Below, piece by piece: positions 6,259-15,500 of a DNA stretch of 64,000 bases. The stretch's first letter is position 1, and each line of letters begins with the position of its first letter. Source of the stretch: SZUA-365 sp049663345 (lineage in GTDB: Bacteria; Bacteroidota; Ignavibacteria; SZUA-365); NCBI GenBank assembly GCA_049663345.1, contig JBATDG010000099.1, positions 1 through 64,000 on the forward strand, given 5' to 3'. The notes beneath the pieces are model-generated. The model was not told where the DNA came from. It searched no databases and saw only the letters and a list, made by a program, of their open reading frames with translations. Position numbers and translations under genes: made by a program.

Positions 6259-8184
6259 ATGTACGAATTCGAATTCAAACCTTATGAGGAAATGACCCCT
6301 GCGGACTATGAGACCGTCGGGTTCATGTCCGGCCTTGAGGTGCATCAGCAGCTTCTGACGAAGAGCAAGCTGTTTTGCCGCTGTCCGGCCGGCCGTTACT
6401 CACACGAATTTCATGCGGAGATTCTCCGCCACATGCGTCCCACGCTCTCCGAACTCGGCGAGTATGACGGAACCGCGCTGATGGAGTTCAAAACCAAAAA
6501 GAACATCGTCTACCGAGTGAACAAGGAGACCGTGTGCACCTATGAAATGGATGACACGCCTCCGTTCATGATGGATGATGAAGCGCTGGACACCGCGCTG
6601 GAGATTTCCATGCTCTCGGGTCTGACCCTTGTCGACGAAGTGCATATCGCTCGCAAGCAGTATCTGGACGGAAGCATTCCGACCGGGTTCCAGCGCACGG
6701 CGATCTGCGGCATTCATGGGTCCGTCCCTTACGGCGATCGGAAAATCTCCATGATTCAGCTCGGCATCGAGGAAGACTCCTGCCGCGAGATCAGCGATAT
6801 CGGACACATGCGTATTTATAATACGGATCGTCTGGGAATGCCGCTGATCGAACTAGTGACCGGACCCGACATGCGGACCCCGACCGAGGTTGCGGAAGTC
6901 GCACAGATACTGCGCAAGATGATGCGTGCGACGGGACGCGTCCGCCGCGGCATCGGCGCCACGCGTGCGGACACCAACGTATCCGTCACCGGCGGTACGC
7001 GCATCGAGATCAAGGGCGTTCCGAAAATCGGCATGATGCCGCTGCTCACCTACAACGAAGCACAGCGGCAGTGGAATCTTCTTCGTCTGCGAGAGGAGCT
7101 GAAGCGCCGCGGAATCACCGAGGAGACATTCTCCAGCAGTTCCATCGACATCACACGCATTCTCAAACGTTCCCGCTACACTCCCATCGTCGATGCTCTG
7201 AAGCAGGGGCATGTCGCCTCCGCTGTCAAGCTCACCGGGTGGAGCGACCTGCTCCGCTGGCAGACGCAGGACAACACCGTGTTCTCCCGCGAGATCGCCG
7301 ACCGCTTGCGCGTGATCGCCTGTTTGAGCGTGCTGCCGAATATCATTCATTCCGACAGCATGAGCGAAACAGTCTCCGGCGCCGAGTGGAAGGAAACGAA
7401 GGCCGCTCTCGGATGCACAGCCAACGATTCGATCGTGATCGTCTGGGGTGCGGCATCCGATGTCGAGACCGCTGTGAAGGAAATCATCATCCGTGCGAAG
7501 GAAGCCACTATCGGAATTCCCTCCGAGACGCGACAGGCACTGCGCGACGGTACCACGGGATTCGAGAGAATTCTGCCGGGTCCCCAGCGCATGTATCCCG
7601 ACACCGATCTTCCGCCGATCCGCGTCGTGCCGGAACGACTTGTGCGGCTGCGCGAACGCATGCCTGTCCAGCACTGGGACCGTGTGCGCCGTTATCATGA
7701 ACTCAAGGTTCCGAAGGACGCCATCGAAGGACTCGCACTATCTCCGCTTTCTCCCCTATTCGATGAAGCCGTAACCGAGATGGGTTTCGATGTCACCGAC
7801 GCTGCTGTGATTCTCTGGCGCTATCCGCGCCGGCTGCGGCGCGAAGGGATTCCGAGTGAAACGCTTTCCATTGAAAATCTGCGCGGCATTCTCGTTGCGG
7901 TGCAGGAAGGAAAGCTGACGAAGGACGGCGTGCTCTACGCCATCCGCCGCGCTGTACGGCAGGGTTTCGATTCGATAGACCTGCCGCCGCGTCTTGCACG
8001 GAAGGACCTAGCGTCCTTCATCGAGAAAGCCAAGCAGCAGGTGCGGTATTCGAAACTGCATGACAAGAAAAATATTCCGAACCTGACCCTCGACCGAGTG
8101 ATGGACGAAGTGCGGGGACGCATACCAGGTGCCGAGGTGGCGCTTGAAGTCGAAGCGCATTTCGCCAAGGAGGTACAGGCATGA
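6259..8184 (+). CDS. gatE: Archaeal-type Glu-tRNA(Gln) amidotransferase subunit E
   Basis: The 641-residue protein activates Glu-tRNA(Gln) with ATP and receives ammonia from GatD, giving Gln-tRNA(Gln). It has the GatB-like cradle (GLEVHQQLLTKSKLFCRCPA at about 25-44, then EDSCREISDIGHM and RADTNVSVTGGTRIEIKGV), the internal AspRS-like insertion (about 285-420) that distinguishes GatE from bacterial GatB, and a C-terminal YqeY-like helical tail from about 495. GatB is about 480 residues, so length also favours GatE. The frame opens at 6124, but ATG 6259 (MYEFEFKPYEEMTPADYETV) begins the conserved part. The stop overlaps gatD's ATG. GatDE is generally regarded as archaea-specific, while this neighbourhood is bacterial. 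Confidence 0.93.
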   Translation: MYEFEFKPYEEMTPADYETVGFMSGLEVHQQLLTKSKLFCRCPAGRYSHEFHAEILRHMRPTLSELGEYDGTALMEFKTKKNIVYRVNKETVCTYEMDDTPPFMMDDEALDTALEISMLSGLTLVDEVHIARKQYLDGSIPTGFQRTAICGIHGSVPYGDRKISMIQLGIEEDSCREISDIGHMRIYNTDRLGMPLIELVTGPDMRTPTEVAEVAQILRKMMRATGRVRRGIGATRADTNVSVTGGTRIEIKGVPKIGMMPLLTYNEAQRQWNLLRLREELKRRGITEETFSSSSIDITRILKRSRYTPIVDALKQGHVASAVKLTGWSDLLRWQTQDNTVFSREIADRLRVIACLSVLPNIIHSDSMSETVSGAEWKETKAALGCTANDSIVIVWGAASDVETAVKEIIIRAKEATIGIPSETRQALRDGTTGFERILPGPQRMYPDTDLPPIRVVPERLVRLRERMPVQHWDRVRRYHELKVPKDAIEGLALSPLSPLFDEAVTEMGFDVTDAAVILWRYPRRLRREGIPSETLSIENLRGILVAVQEGKLTKDGVLYAIRRAVRQGFDSIDLPPRLARKDLASFIEKAKQQVRYSKLHDKKNIPNLTLDRVMDEVRGRIPGAEVALEVEAHFAKEVQA

Positions 8185-9569
8185 GCGACAAAGACACATA
8201 CAAAGGATACAAGGGTCCGGCTCTTGAAGCGATGAAGAAATTCGGCGTCCGTGTCTGGAGCGACGCCGTGCTCACCACGGATGAAGACAGCTTCGAAGGC
8301 ATCATTCTCCCGCGCTCCGAGACCGCCGACGGCGACCATATCGTGATCAAGATGGCGACCGGTTACAACGTCGGCCTCCGCTGCGACCGCATCATCGATG
8401 CCAAGGAAATCGGCTACAAGGAAGCCCATTACAAGATCCCGGAAAAGGCCTTCCCCTACGATCCGAAAAAACAGCGCGTCGTGCTTCTCGGCACCGGCGG
8501 CACCATTGCCAGCCGTCTCGATTACCGCACCGGCGCTGTCATCCCGGCATTCACTCCGGGCGAACTCTATGGTTCCGTCCCCGAGCTCGCGGACATCTGC
8601 AATCTCGAAACCGAGAAGCTGTTCGGTGTATTCAGTGAGAATATGGGTCCTGAAGAATACATGACTCTCGCCGACCGCATCGGCGAGGAAATCCGCAAGG
8701 GCGTACGCGGCATCGTCATCGGTCACGGCACCGATACCATGCATCACACTGCGGCCGCACTTTCGTACATGGTGCAGAATTCTCCGGTCCCCATCGTCAT
8801 GGTCGGTTCTCAGCGGTCGAGCGATCGTCCCTCCTCCGACGCCGCGCTCAACCTCATTCACAGTGTGAAGACCGCGGCGGACTGCGACATCGCCGAGGTG
8901 ATGGTGTGCATGTTCGGTCCGACCTCCGACGAATACGGCCTCCTCCATCGCGGAACGCGTGTGCGCAAGATGCATTCCTCCTATCGCTCCACCTTCCGCA
9001 CGATCGGCGACATTCCCCTCGCGATGGTGAATCGTGAGAAATTCACTTACCTGCGTGAGGACTACAACAAGCGCCGCAACGATCGCGACGTGCAGATCAG
9101 CGCCGTGTTCGACGACCATATCGGCATTCTGTATTACTACCCGAACATGAAAGCCGACATGATGGACATGATGATCGACAACGGCTACAAGGGCATCATC
9201 ATTGCCGGTACCGGACTCGGCCACGTGAACAAGCCGCTGTATCCCGCGCTTCAGCGCGCAAAGGATGCCGGCGTCGCAGTGTACATGACCGTGCAGACGC
9301 TCTGGGGCTACGTGCAGATGTACGTCTACGAAACCGGCCGCGAGATGATGGATCTGGGCGTGATTCCGCTTGAGAACATGCTTCCCGAAGCTGCCTACAT
9401 CAAACTCGGCTGGGCCCTCGGTCAGACCGACGATCTCGAGAAGCTACGCGAAATCATGCTCACCCCGATCAACGGTGAAACCACTCCCCGCGAGCCGTAC
9501 AACGGCTACCTGATCTTCCAGGGCGGTATCCCGGAAGTGGATGCGTTTGTGGGGACGATCCGGCGGTGA
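8181..9569 (+). CDS. gatD: Archaeal-type Glu-tRNA(Gln) amidotransferase subunit D
   Basis: The 462-residue protein supplies ammonia from glutamine or asparagine to GatE. Residues 1-95 form the SH3-like N-terminal domain seen only in GatD (RVWSDAVLTTDEDSFEGIIL), followed by an asparaginase-like domain. The catalytic set is intact: T108 in LLGTGGTIASR, T184-D185 in GHGTDTMHHTA, and a Lys near 263 in RGTRVRKMHSSYR. Ordinary type I/II asparaginases lack the N-terminal domain and are about 330 residues. AAGGAGG lies eight bases before the ATG, which overlaps the gatE stop (ATGA), so the subunits are made together. A strong terminator follows at 9690. Confidence 0.94.
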   Translation: MSDKDTYKGYKGPALEAMKKFGVRVWSDAVLTTDEDSFEGIILPRSETADGDHIVIKMATGYNVGLRCDRIIDAKEIGYKEAHYKIPEKAFPYDPKKQRVVLLGTGGTIASRLDYRTGAVIPAFTPGELYGSVPELADICNLETEKLFGVFSENMGPEEYMTLADRIGEEIRKGVRGIVIGHGTDTMHHTAAALSYMVQNSPVPIVMVGSQRSSDRPSSDAALNLIHSVKTAADCDIAEVMVCMFGPTSDEYGLLHRGTRVRKMHSSYRSTFRTIGDIPLAMVNREKFTYLREDYNKRRNDRDVQISAVFDDHIGILYYYPNMKADMMDMMIDNGYKGIIIAGTGLGHVNKPLYPALQRAKDAGVAVYMTVQTLWGYVQMYVYETGREMMDLGVIPLENMLPEAAYIKLGWALGQTDDLEKLREIMLTPINGETTPREPYNGYLIFQGGIPEVDAFVGTIRR

Positions 9570-9689
9570 GAAAAAACCGAAGAAAAAACCACCCCCCGCC
9601 GCCCGCAGTGATATAGGAGCTTTCCCGTCGCCCTGGAAACGCGGCTTCGGCGCGGCAGGCCGAAGAAGAACACGAAGGTTTTAGTAGAA

Positions 9690-9726
9690 AAACACTCCCT
9701 CGCTATCGCGTGGGAGTGTTTTTTTT
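9690..9726 (+). terminator. Rho-independent terminator after gatED
   Basis: Inverted repeat AACACTCCC (9691-9699) and GGGAGTGTT (9712-9720) with a T-run to 9726. Flanking A and T tracts make it potentially bidirectional. Confidence 0.85.
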
Positions 9727-9934
9727 AGGATGGGATGGCGTGAGTGGAATAGGCGCGCACCCTGGGATCGGCGCGCACCAGCGCGCCCTTCACGCAAGGC
9801 TCAAGGCACGATCCGTCTTCGTCCGCTGGCGCGGACTACGCCGTGATAAAAGCGCTGGACTATAATCGGTCGTGCTCGCCACGGCGAGTCTTCGACCTAC
9901 GGGTCGGATGTCCTAACGCCCTAACGCCCTAACG
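9727..9934. repeat. Mosaic of dispersed intergenic repeats
   Basis: This gap carries, in order: the GGCGCGC/GCGCGCC palindrome core shared with 1-121 (9760-9790); a 36-bp element (9823-9858) that recurs inverted at 32563-32598 with four to five mismatches; a 22-bp stretch (9875-9896), containing CTCGCC-AC-GGCGAG, identical to 32408-32429; and three octamers ending AACG (9911-9934), the last of which contains the tlpA-like stop codon. No gene is seen in 9570-9928. Confidence 0.8.
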
Positions 9935-10429
9935 ATCTTCCGCGAATCCTTGCAACATCTCCGCCGTGAGGTTTGTGGGATGTCCGGTCCAGAGGACGAC
10001 TCCTTCGGGACTCAGCACGAAGGTGCGGGGGATTGCCCAGACTCCGAAGACCTTGTGTGTTGTGCCTTGTTCGGTGTCTACCGCGACGGAGCTGTGCATG
10101 TCATGCGTTTTGAGGAAGGGTTCGACGGTGCTGCGGGATTCCTGGGAAATGGAGATGAACTGGTAGCGGTTGGAGAAGGCATCGGCGAGTGCGTTGATAT
10201 GCGGAAAGGCCGCTATGCAGGGCTTGCACCAGGTGGACCAGAACTCCAGCACTACCGGCATTCCATGCATCGCCTCACCGCCCTCCGGCGCCTTCTGCAG
10301 CCATGACCCGACATAGATTCCCTTCACCGTATCCCCCACCACCGCCGTCCGCGGCTTCTGCTGCCCCACTGCAGAGGACACCATCAGCAAAACAAATACG
10401 ATGATGGAATAACGCCTAAGCACGTTCAC
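9929..10429 (-). CDS. TlpA/ResA-like thioredoxin-fold thiol-disulfide protein, exported
   Basis: The 166-residue protein has a signal peptide (VLRRYSIIVFVLLMVSSAVG, cleaved near 23) and a thioredoxin-like domain with the active site WSTWCKPC (about 66-73), PHINALADAF helix and the cis-proline region WAIPRTFVLSPEG (about 133-145). Members reduce disulfides in the envelope, often for cytochrome c maturation; multiheme cytochromes are encoded at 32901-36819. The start is GTG at 10429 after GAGGG. Its stop codon lies inside an intergenic octamer array. Confidence 0.85.
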   Translation of the reverse strand: MNVLRRYSIIVFVLLMVSSAVGQQKPRTAVVGDTVKGIYVGSWLQKAPEGGEAMHGMPVVLEFWSTWCKPCIAAFPHINALADAFSNRYQFISISQESRSTVEPFLKTHDMHSSVAVDTEQGTTHKVFGVWAIPRTFVLSPEGVVLWTGHPTNLTAEMLQGFAEDR

Positions 10430-10439
10430 ATGCCCTCAC

Positions 10440-10509
10440 ATTCGTAATTCGTAATTCTTAATTCTTATTTCGTATTTCGTATTTCGTAATTCGTAATTCC
10501 TAATTTCCT
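10440..10509. repeat. 7-bp periodic array between ettA and the tlpA-like gene
   Basis: Ten units of seven bases, consensus WTTCGTA, fill the whole gap and end on the ettA stop codon (10508-10510). Confidence 0.9.
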
Positions 10510-12181
10510 ACCCGCGCGTTAAAGGCTTGTACTTAATCCTATGCGGCCGGTCGGCTTCGATACCGAGTCGCTGTTTGCGGTTTTCTTCGTAGAGCTGATA
10601 GTTGCCGTCGAACCAGACGACTTCGCTGTCGCTTTCGAAGGCGAGGATGTGCGTGGCAACGCGATCGAGGAACCAGCGATCATGGGTAATGACCACGGCG
10701 CAGCCGGCGAAATTCTGCAATGCGATTTCAAGCGCTCGGAGAGTGTTGACATCGAGATCGTTGGTGGGCTCATCAAGCAGCAGCAGATTTGCACCTTCGC
10801 GCAAGGTCTTGGCGAGATGCACGCGGTTGCGTTCTCCGCCCGAAAGCATGCCGATGCGCTTCTGCTGATCGGAGCCGCTGAAATTGAAGCGCGCGACGTA
10901 GGTGCGGGAATTCACTTCGCGATCGCCGAGCTTCATCAACTCATCGCCGCCGGAGATTTCTTCCCAGATCGTTTTCTCGGGATCCAGAGGACGTTTCTGA
11001 TCCACATATCCGAGAAGCACTGTCTGTCCGATGTTGATGCTGCCCGCGTCGGCCGTTTCATCGCCGGTGATCATGCGGAAGAGTGTGGTCTTTCCTGCGC
11101 CGTTGGGTCCGATCACGCCGACGATGCCGCCGGGAGGAAGCGAGAATGTCAGATTCTCGAAGAGCAGCTTGTCGTCGAATCCTTTGGTGAGTCCTTCGGC
11201 CTCCACTACAACAGCACCGAGACGCGGACCGGTGGGAATGAAAATCTCGATATCCTCGCGGGCGCGCTCGTGCTCTTCGTCGAGCAGCTTTTCGTAGGCA
11301 GAAATGCGGGCCTTGCTCTTGGTGTGGCGTCCTTTGGGATTCATGCGCACCCACGCAAGCTCTTCGGCCAATGCACGCTGACGCTTGCTTTCCTGCTTTT
11401 CCTCGCCGGCAAGTCGCGCCTGCTTCTGCTCGAGCCAGGAGGTGTAGTTGCCCTTGAAGGGAATGCCTTCGCCGCGATCGAGTTCGAGAATCCATCCCGC
11501 GACATTATCGAGGAAGTAGCGATCATGGGTCACGGCGATGACCGTACCTTCGTAGCGCGCGAGATGCTGCTCGAGCCAGGCTACGGATTCCGCATCGAGA
11601 TGGTTGGTCGGCTCATCGAGAAGAAGCACATCCGGCTTTTTCAGAAGGAGGCGGCAGAGGGCAACGCGGCGGAGTTCACCGCCCGAGAGTATATTCACTG
11701 GCGTGTCGGGAGCGGGACAGCGCAGCGCATCCATCGCCATCTCGAGACGGCTGTCAAGATCCCACGCATCGAGATGTTCGATGCGATCCTGCAGCTTCGC
11801 CTGCTTCTCGAGCAGAGCGTCGAAGTCCGCATCGGGATCTGCAAAGCCCGCATTCACGGCCTCGAATTCACGAAGCAGGTTCACTGTCTCCTGCACGCCC
11901 TCTTCCACTACCTGGCGCACGGTCTTGTCTTGATCGAGCTGCGGCTCCTGCGCCATCAGGCCGAAGGTGATGTCCTTGTTCGATGTGACCTCGCCGAGAA
12001 TGTCCTGATCCTCACCAGCGATAATGCGCAGCAAGGTGGACTTTCCGGAACCGTTGAGACCAAGGACGCCGATCTTCGCGCCGTAGTAGAACGAGAGGGA
12101 GATGTCCTTGAGTACCGTTTTATTGGGCTTGTGAATCTTGCTCACCCGCACCATCGAGAAAATAATTTTGTTGTCGATCAT
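10508..12181 (-). CDS. ettA: Energy-dependent translational throttle protein EttA (ABC-F)
   Basis: The 557-residue protein has two ABC ATPase domains and no membrane segments: Walker A GLNGSGKST at 41-49 and GPNGAGKTT near 357, signatures LSGGELRRVALCRLLL and LSGGERNRVHLAKTL, and Walker B VLLLDEPTNHLD and LLLLDEPTNDLD. The linker with WVRMNPKGRHTKSKARISAYE between the two domains, and the overall length (E. coli EttA is 555), identify EttA rather than Uup or YheS. It binds the ribosomal E site and gates the first peptide bond in response to ATP/ADP ratio. Monocistronic; the array downstream abuts its stop. Confidence 0.95.
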   Translation of the reverse strand: MIDNKIIFSMVRVSKIHKPNKTVLKDISLSFYYGAKIGVLGLNGSGKSTLLRIIAGEDQDILGEVTSNKDITFGLMAQEPQLDQDKTVRQVVEEGVQETVNLLREFEAVNAGFADPDADFDALLEKQAKLQDRIEHLDAWDLDSRLEMAMDALRCPAPDTPVNILSGGELRRVALCRLLLKKPDVLLLDEPTNHLDAESVAWLEQHLARYEGTVIAVTHDRYFLDNVAGWILELDRGEGIPFKGNYTSWLEQKQARLAGEEKQESKRQRALAEELAWVRMNPKGRHTKSKARISAYEKLLDEEHERAREDIEIFIPTGPRLGAVVVEAEGLTKGFDDKLLFENLTFSLPPGGIVGVIGPNGAGKTTLFRMITGDETADAGSINIGQTVLLGYVDQKRPLDPEKTIWEEISGGDELMKLGDREVNSRTYVARFNFSGSDQQKRIGMLSGGERNRVHLAKTLREGANLLLLDEPTNDLDVNTLRALEIALQNFAGCAVVITHDRWFLDRVATHILAFESDSEVVWFDGNYQLYEENRKQRLGIEADRPHRIKYKPLTRG

Positions 12182-12298
12182 GGTCTTTCAAAAATTGTGA
12201 ATCACAGCCATAAAGATACGCAATCGCGGGGCGAGGAAAAATCCCGCTTATTCGGGACCGATTCTTCCAATACACCCCGTTTTTTCGCAAATTAATCC

Positions 12299-12534
12299 AT
12301 CGATATCGATATCGAGCGCGATTGCGAGATCGATTGCGATTGCGAGATCGAAATCGAGATCGAGATCGAGATCGGAATCAAAATCGAGATCGGAATCAAA
12401 ATCGAGATCGGAATCAAAATCGAGCGCGAGATCGAAATCGAAATCGGGCTCGGGCTCGATCTCGGTACTCGGGCTCGATCAACGATCTCGGGCTCGATCA
12501 ACGATCTCGGGCTCGCAATCGATATCGATATCGA
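12299..12534. repeat. Hexameric ATCGAN array upstream of the GH92 gene
   Basis: About 236 bp built almost entirely of hexamers ATCGAG, ATCGAT, ATCGGA, ATCAAA, CTCGGG. An 18-bp higher-order unit (three hexamers) repeats three times around 12355-12420, and a CTCGGGCTCGATCAACGAT block repeats twice near 12460-12510. It could be read as an Arg/Asp-rich frame, but this is a by-product of the repeat. The rest of 12182-12572 shows nothing else except the likely leader of GH92. Confidence 0.9.
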
Positions 12535-12572
12535 AACACCACATAACAAGCAACGCAAAGAGTATTTAACAA

Positions 12573-15500
12573 ATGCCATCGCTCAGAAAACTGCTCCTCC
12601 CCCTCCTTTGCCTCCTGTTCATGGCGGCCACGCGGCTCACGGCCCAACAGATTGATGCGGCGTCGTATGTGGATCCGCTGATTGGGACTGGCGGACACGG
12701 TCATACTTTTCCGGGTGCGACGATGCCGTTCGGTATGGTGCAGTGCAGTCCGGATGCGGGGAAGTCGGGGTGGGACTGGTGCTCGGGCTACCATGCGTCG
12801 GATTCCGCCGTCATCGGCTTCAGCCACACGCATCTGAGCGGAACGGGCTGCGCGGATCTGGGCGACATTCTGCTGCTCCCTGCAATGACGACGAACGCAC
12901 TGGACCGCAAATACCGCTCGACTTACGATCATCTCACGGAGATGGCTTCGCCGGGATATTACCGCGTTCTGCTGGACAACGGCATCGATGTAGAATTGAG
13001 CGCCACGCGCCGCTGCGGTATTCAGCGCTACGAATTCCCGGATGCGGATTCCATGCTGGTCATTCTCGATCTCGTCTATGGACAGGACGACCGTCCGACA
13101 GGCACCGCCCTGACGGTCGTAAGCGACACGCTGATCACCGGCTACCGCTATTCGAGCGGTTGGGCGGTGCGGCAGCAGGTGTATTTCGCGATGGCGTTTT
13201 CGCGTCCGCTGAAATCATGGCGTACGGTTGACGGCAAGTGGTCGATACCCTCCGGCACCGCCGAAGCGAACGCCGTTCTCGCCGCGCTGCATTTCGGCTT
13301 CGCCGGCAACGGCGATGAATTGCTTATCCGGACAGGAATCTCTTCTGTGAGTGAAGACGGCGCTCTGGCGAATCTGCGCGCTGAAGCGCCGCAGCAGGAT
13401 TTCGAACGTTATCGCCGCGACGCGCGTGCGGCATGGAACAGCGAACTCGACCGCATTCGCATCACCGCACGCAGCGATGCGCAGCGCCGGACCTTCATGA
13501 CCGCGCTGTATCACACGATGATCGCGCCGAACCTGTATGGCGATGTAGACGGACGATATCGAGGCGGAGACGAGGCCATTCATTGGGCATCGGGTTTTGA
13601 AAACGCAACGGTGTTTTCTCTCTGGGACACGTATCGCGCCCTGCATCCGCTGTTTACCATTCTCGATCCCGCGCGCGTTTCCGGTTGGATACAGTCCATG
13701 CTCGCATTCCAGCGTGAAACGGGACTCCTCCCGGTATGGACGCTGCATGCCAACGAAACCAATTGCATGATCGGCTATCATGCCGTTCCCGTCATCGCCG
13801 ATGCGATACTGAAAGGCATCGGCGGGTTTTCGGTTGAGGACGCCCTCACGGCGATGAAGAGCAGCGCCGAACAGACGAAGGGCGGATTGAAGTATTACAA
13901 CTCTGACGGCGAACGCTCACTAAGCGAAATCATAGAAATACTTGGTCGAGCGGCGTACGATTTCACTGGGATCTGGGACGGAGTAACGACGGTGGTCAAT
14001 GGCTTTGCTTCCGCGACGAGCGGTGAGGAAATCGATTACCACTCCGCAATGCCGGACGTCAATCACGCGCTGCTGACCCGGGCAAGCGATATACCCATGC
14101 CCATTGAGTGGCAGAGCGCTCCGATTCCTGAGGATTGCACGGGATCGGCGATGCTTGTGTGGCAGGCCGGAATGTCAACCGCCAAAGGCGGACACCGCTT
14201 TACAATCACGGTCAACGGCAAGCACAGCATTTCCTTCCGCACACCGCGCAGCGCCGATACGACCAGCGTCGCCGCCGATGAGAATGGGATGACGCTCAGC
14301 TTCTCCGCATCGACGGTGGACGAATTCGGGGACCTCTTCGGAACGATGATGCTCGGATTGCCACGGTCCATGCTGCAGCCCGGATCTCCCGTTCATCTGC
14401 AAATCGAAGGCATGCAGGCCGGGAGTCCCGACTGGGTGATGGTCTTCACCCGTGCATTCTCCCCTTCGATCACCGTCGCCCCGGGACACGGAAATGCAAA
14501 ATCAGGCGCTACCCGTTTCCGCATTGTTCGTTTGCAGATTGAGCATCTCGGACTCCCCCGACGTGTCCGCGTGGAAACCGACGGATCGCATACCGCAAAC
14601 TTCGTCGTCTTTCCCGGCTTCAGCAGTAAGGAGATCATGGTCAACGCAGAAAATGTCGGAGAGCCCATGCCTGTGCGCCTGACCTTCGATGACGGCGAAG
14701 TCGTCGAACGCAGCATTACACTGTCGCCGGAGGCAACCCCCTGCTACATCCCTGCCGATGTGGAAAATGAGTCGGTGTCGAAAACGCTGGAGTATGCCTA
14801 CGACGACTGGTGCATTGCGCAAGTGGCGCAGAAACTGGGACGCACGGAAGATGCCGATCGTTATTTTACCCGGGCTAAATTCTATCGGGACCTCTTCGAC
14901 AAGGATCTCGGATTCATGCGGGGACGCAACCTGGACGGCTCCTTCCGATCTCCTTTCAATCCGCGCTACGGCACACTCAAACAGCATGAATACACGGAGG
15001 GCAATGCCTGGCAGTACAGCTGGTATGTGCCGCATGATGTCCCGGGACTCATCGAACTGTACGGCGGCATAACGCCATTCGCTGCGAAGCTCGATTCGCT
15101 TTTCGAACAGAGTTCTGATCTTGAAGGCACGGGAGCGACGGGAGATGTGTCAGGATTGATCGGATTGTACGCGCATGGCAACGAACCGAGTCACCATATC
15201 GCGTATCTTTACAACCATGCCGGACAGCCATGGAAAACACAGGCGCTCACGCGCCGCATCATGCGCGAGATGTATCATGACCAGCGCGACGGACTCTCGG
15301 GCAACGAGGACTGCGGGCAGATGTCCGCCTGGTATGTATTGAGCGCCATGGGCTTTTATCCGCTCAATCCCTGCGGCGGAGAATACGAGATTGGGAGTCC
15401 GCTGCTCGATCGCGCGGAAATCCGTCTCGACGGCGGCCGCAGCTTCGTGATCACAGCAGAAAACAACAGCGATGAGAATGTGTACGTGCAGTCGGCAACG

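Noticed and set aside
6007..6345. Gly/Asn/Glu repeat protein on the minus strand before gatE
   Set aside because: Produced by the 9-bp array; overlaps the gatE start and has no support.
7935..9224. 429-codon minus-strand frame across gatE/gatD
   Set aside because: Shadow frame; the plus-strand GatDE proteins have intact family motifs.
8181..9569. Ordinary L-asparaginase as the call for gatD
   Set aside because: Extra SH3-like N-terminal domain, 462-residue length and overlap with gatE favour GatD.
10541..12295. Long plus-strand frame (584 codons) opposite ettA
   Set aside because: Antisense shadow of a high-GC conserved gene; no recognisable domain, and ettA is certain.
12322..12546. Arg/Asp-rich small protein in the hexamer array
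   Set aside because: A 6-bp repeat always leaves frames open; the product is pure RD/RN repetition and lacks a ribosome-binding site.
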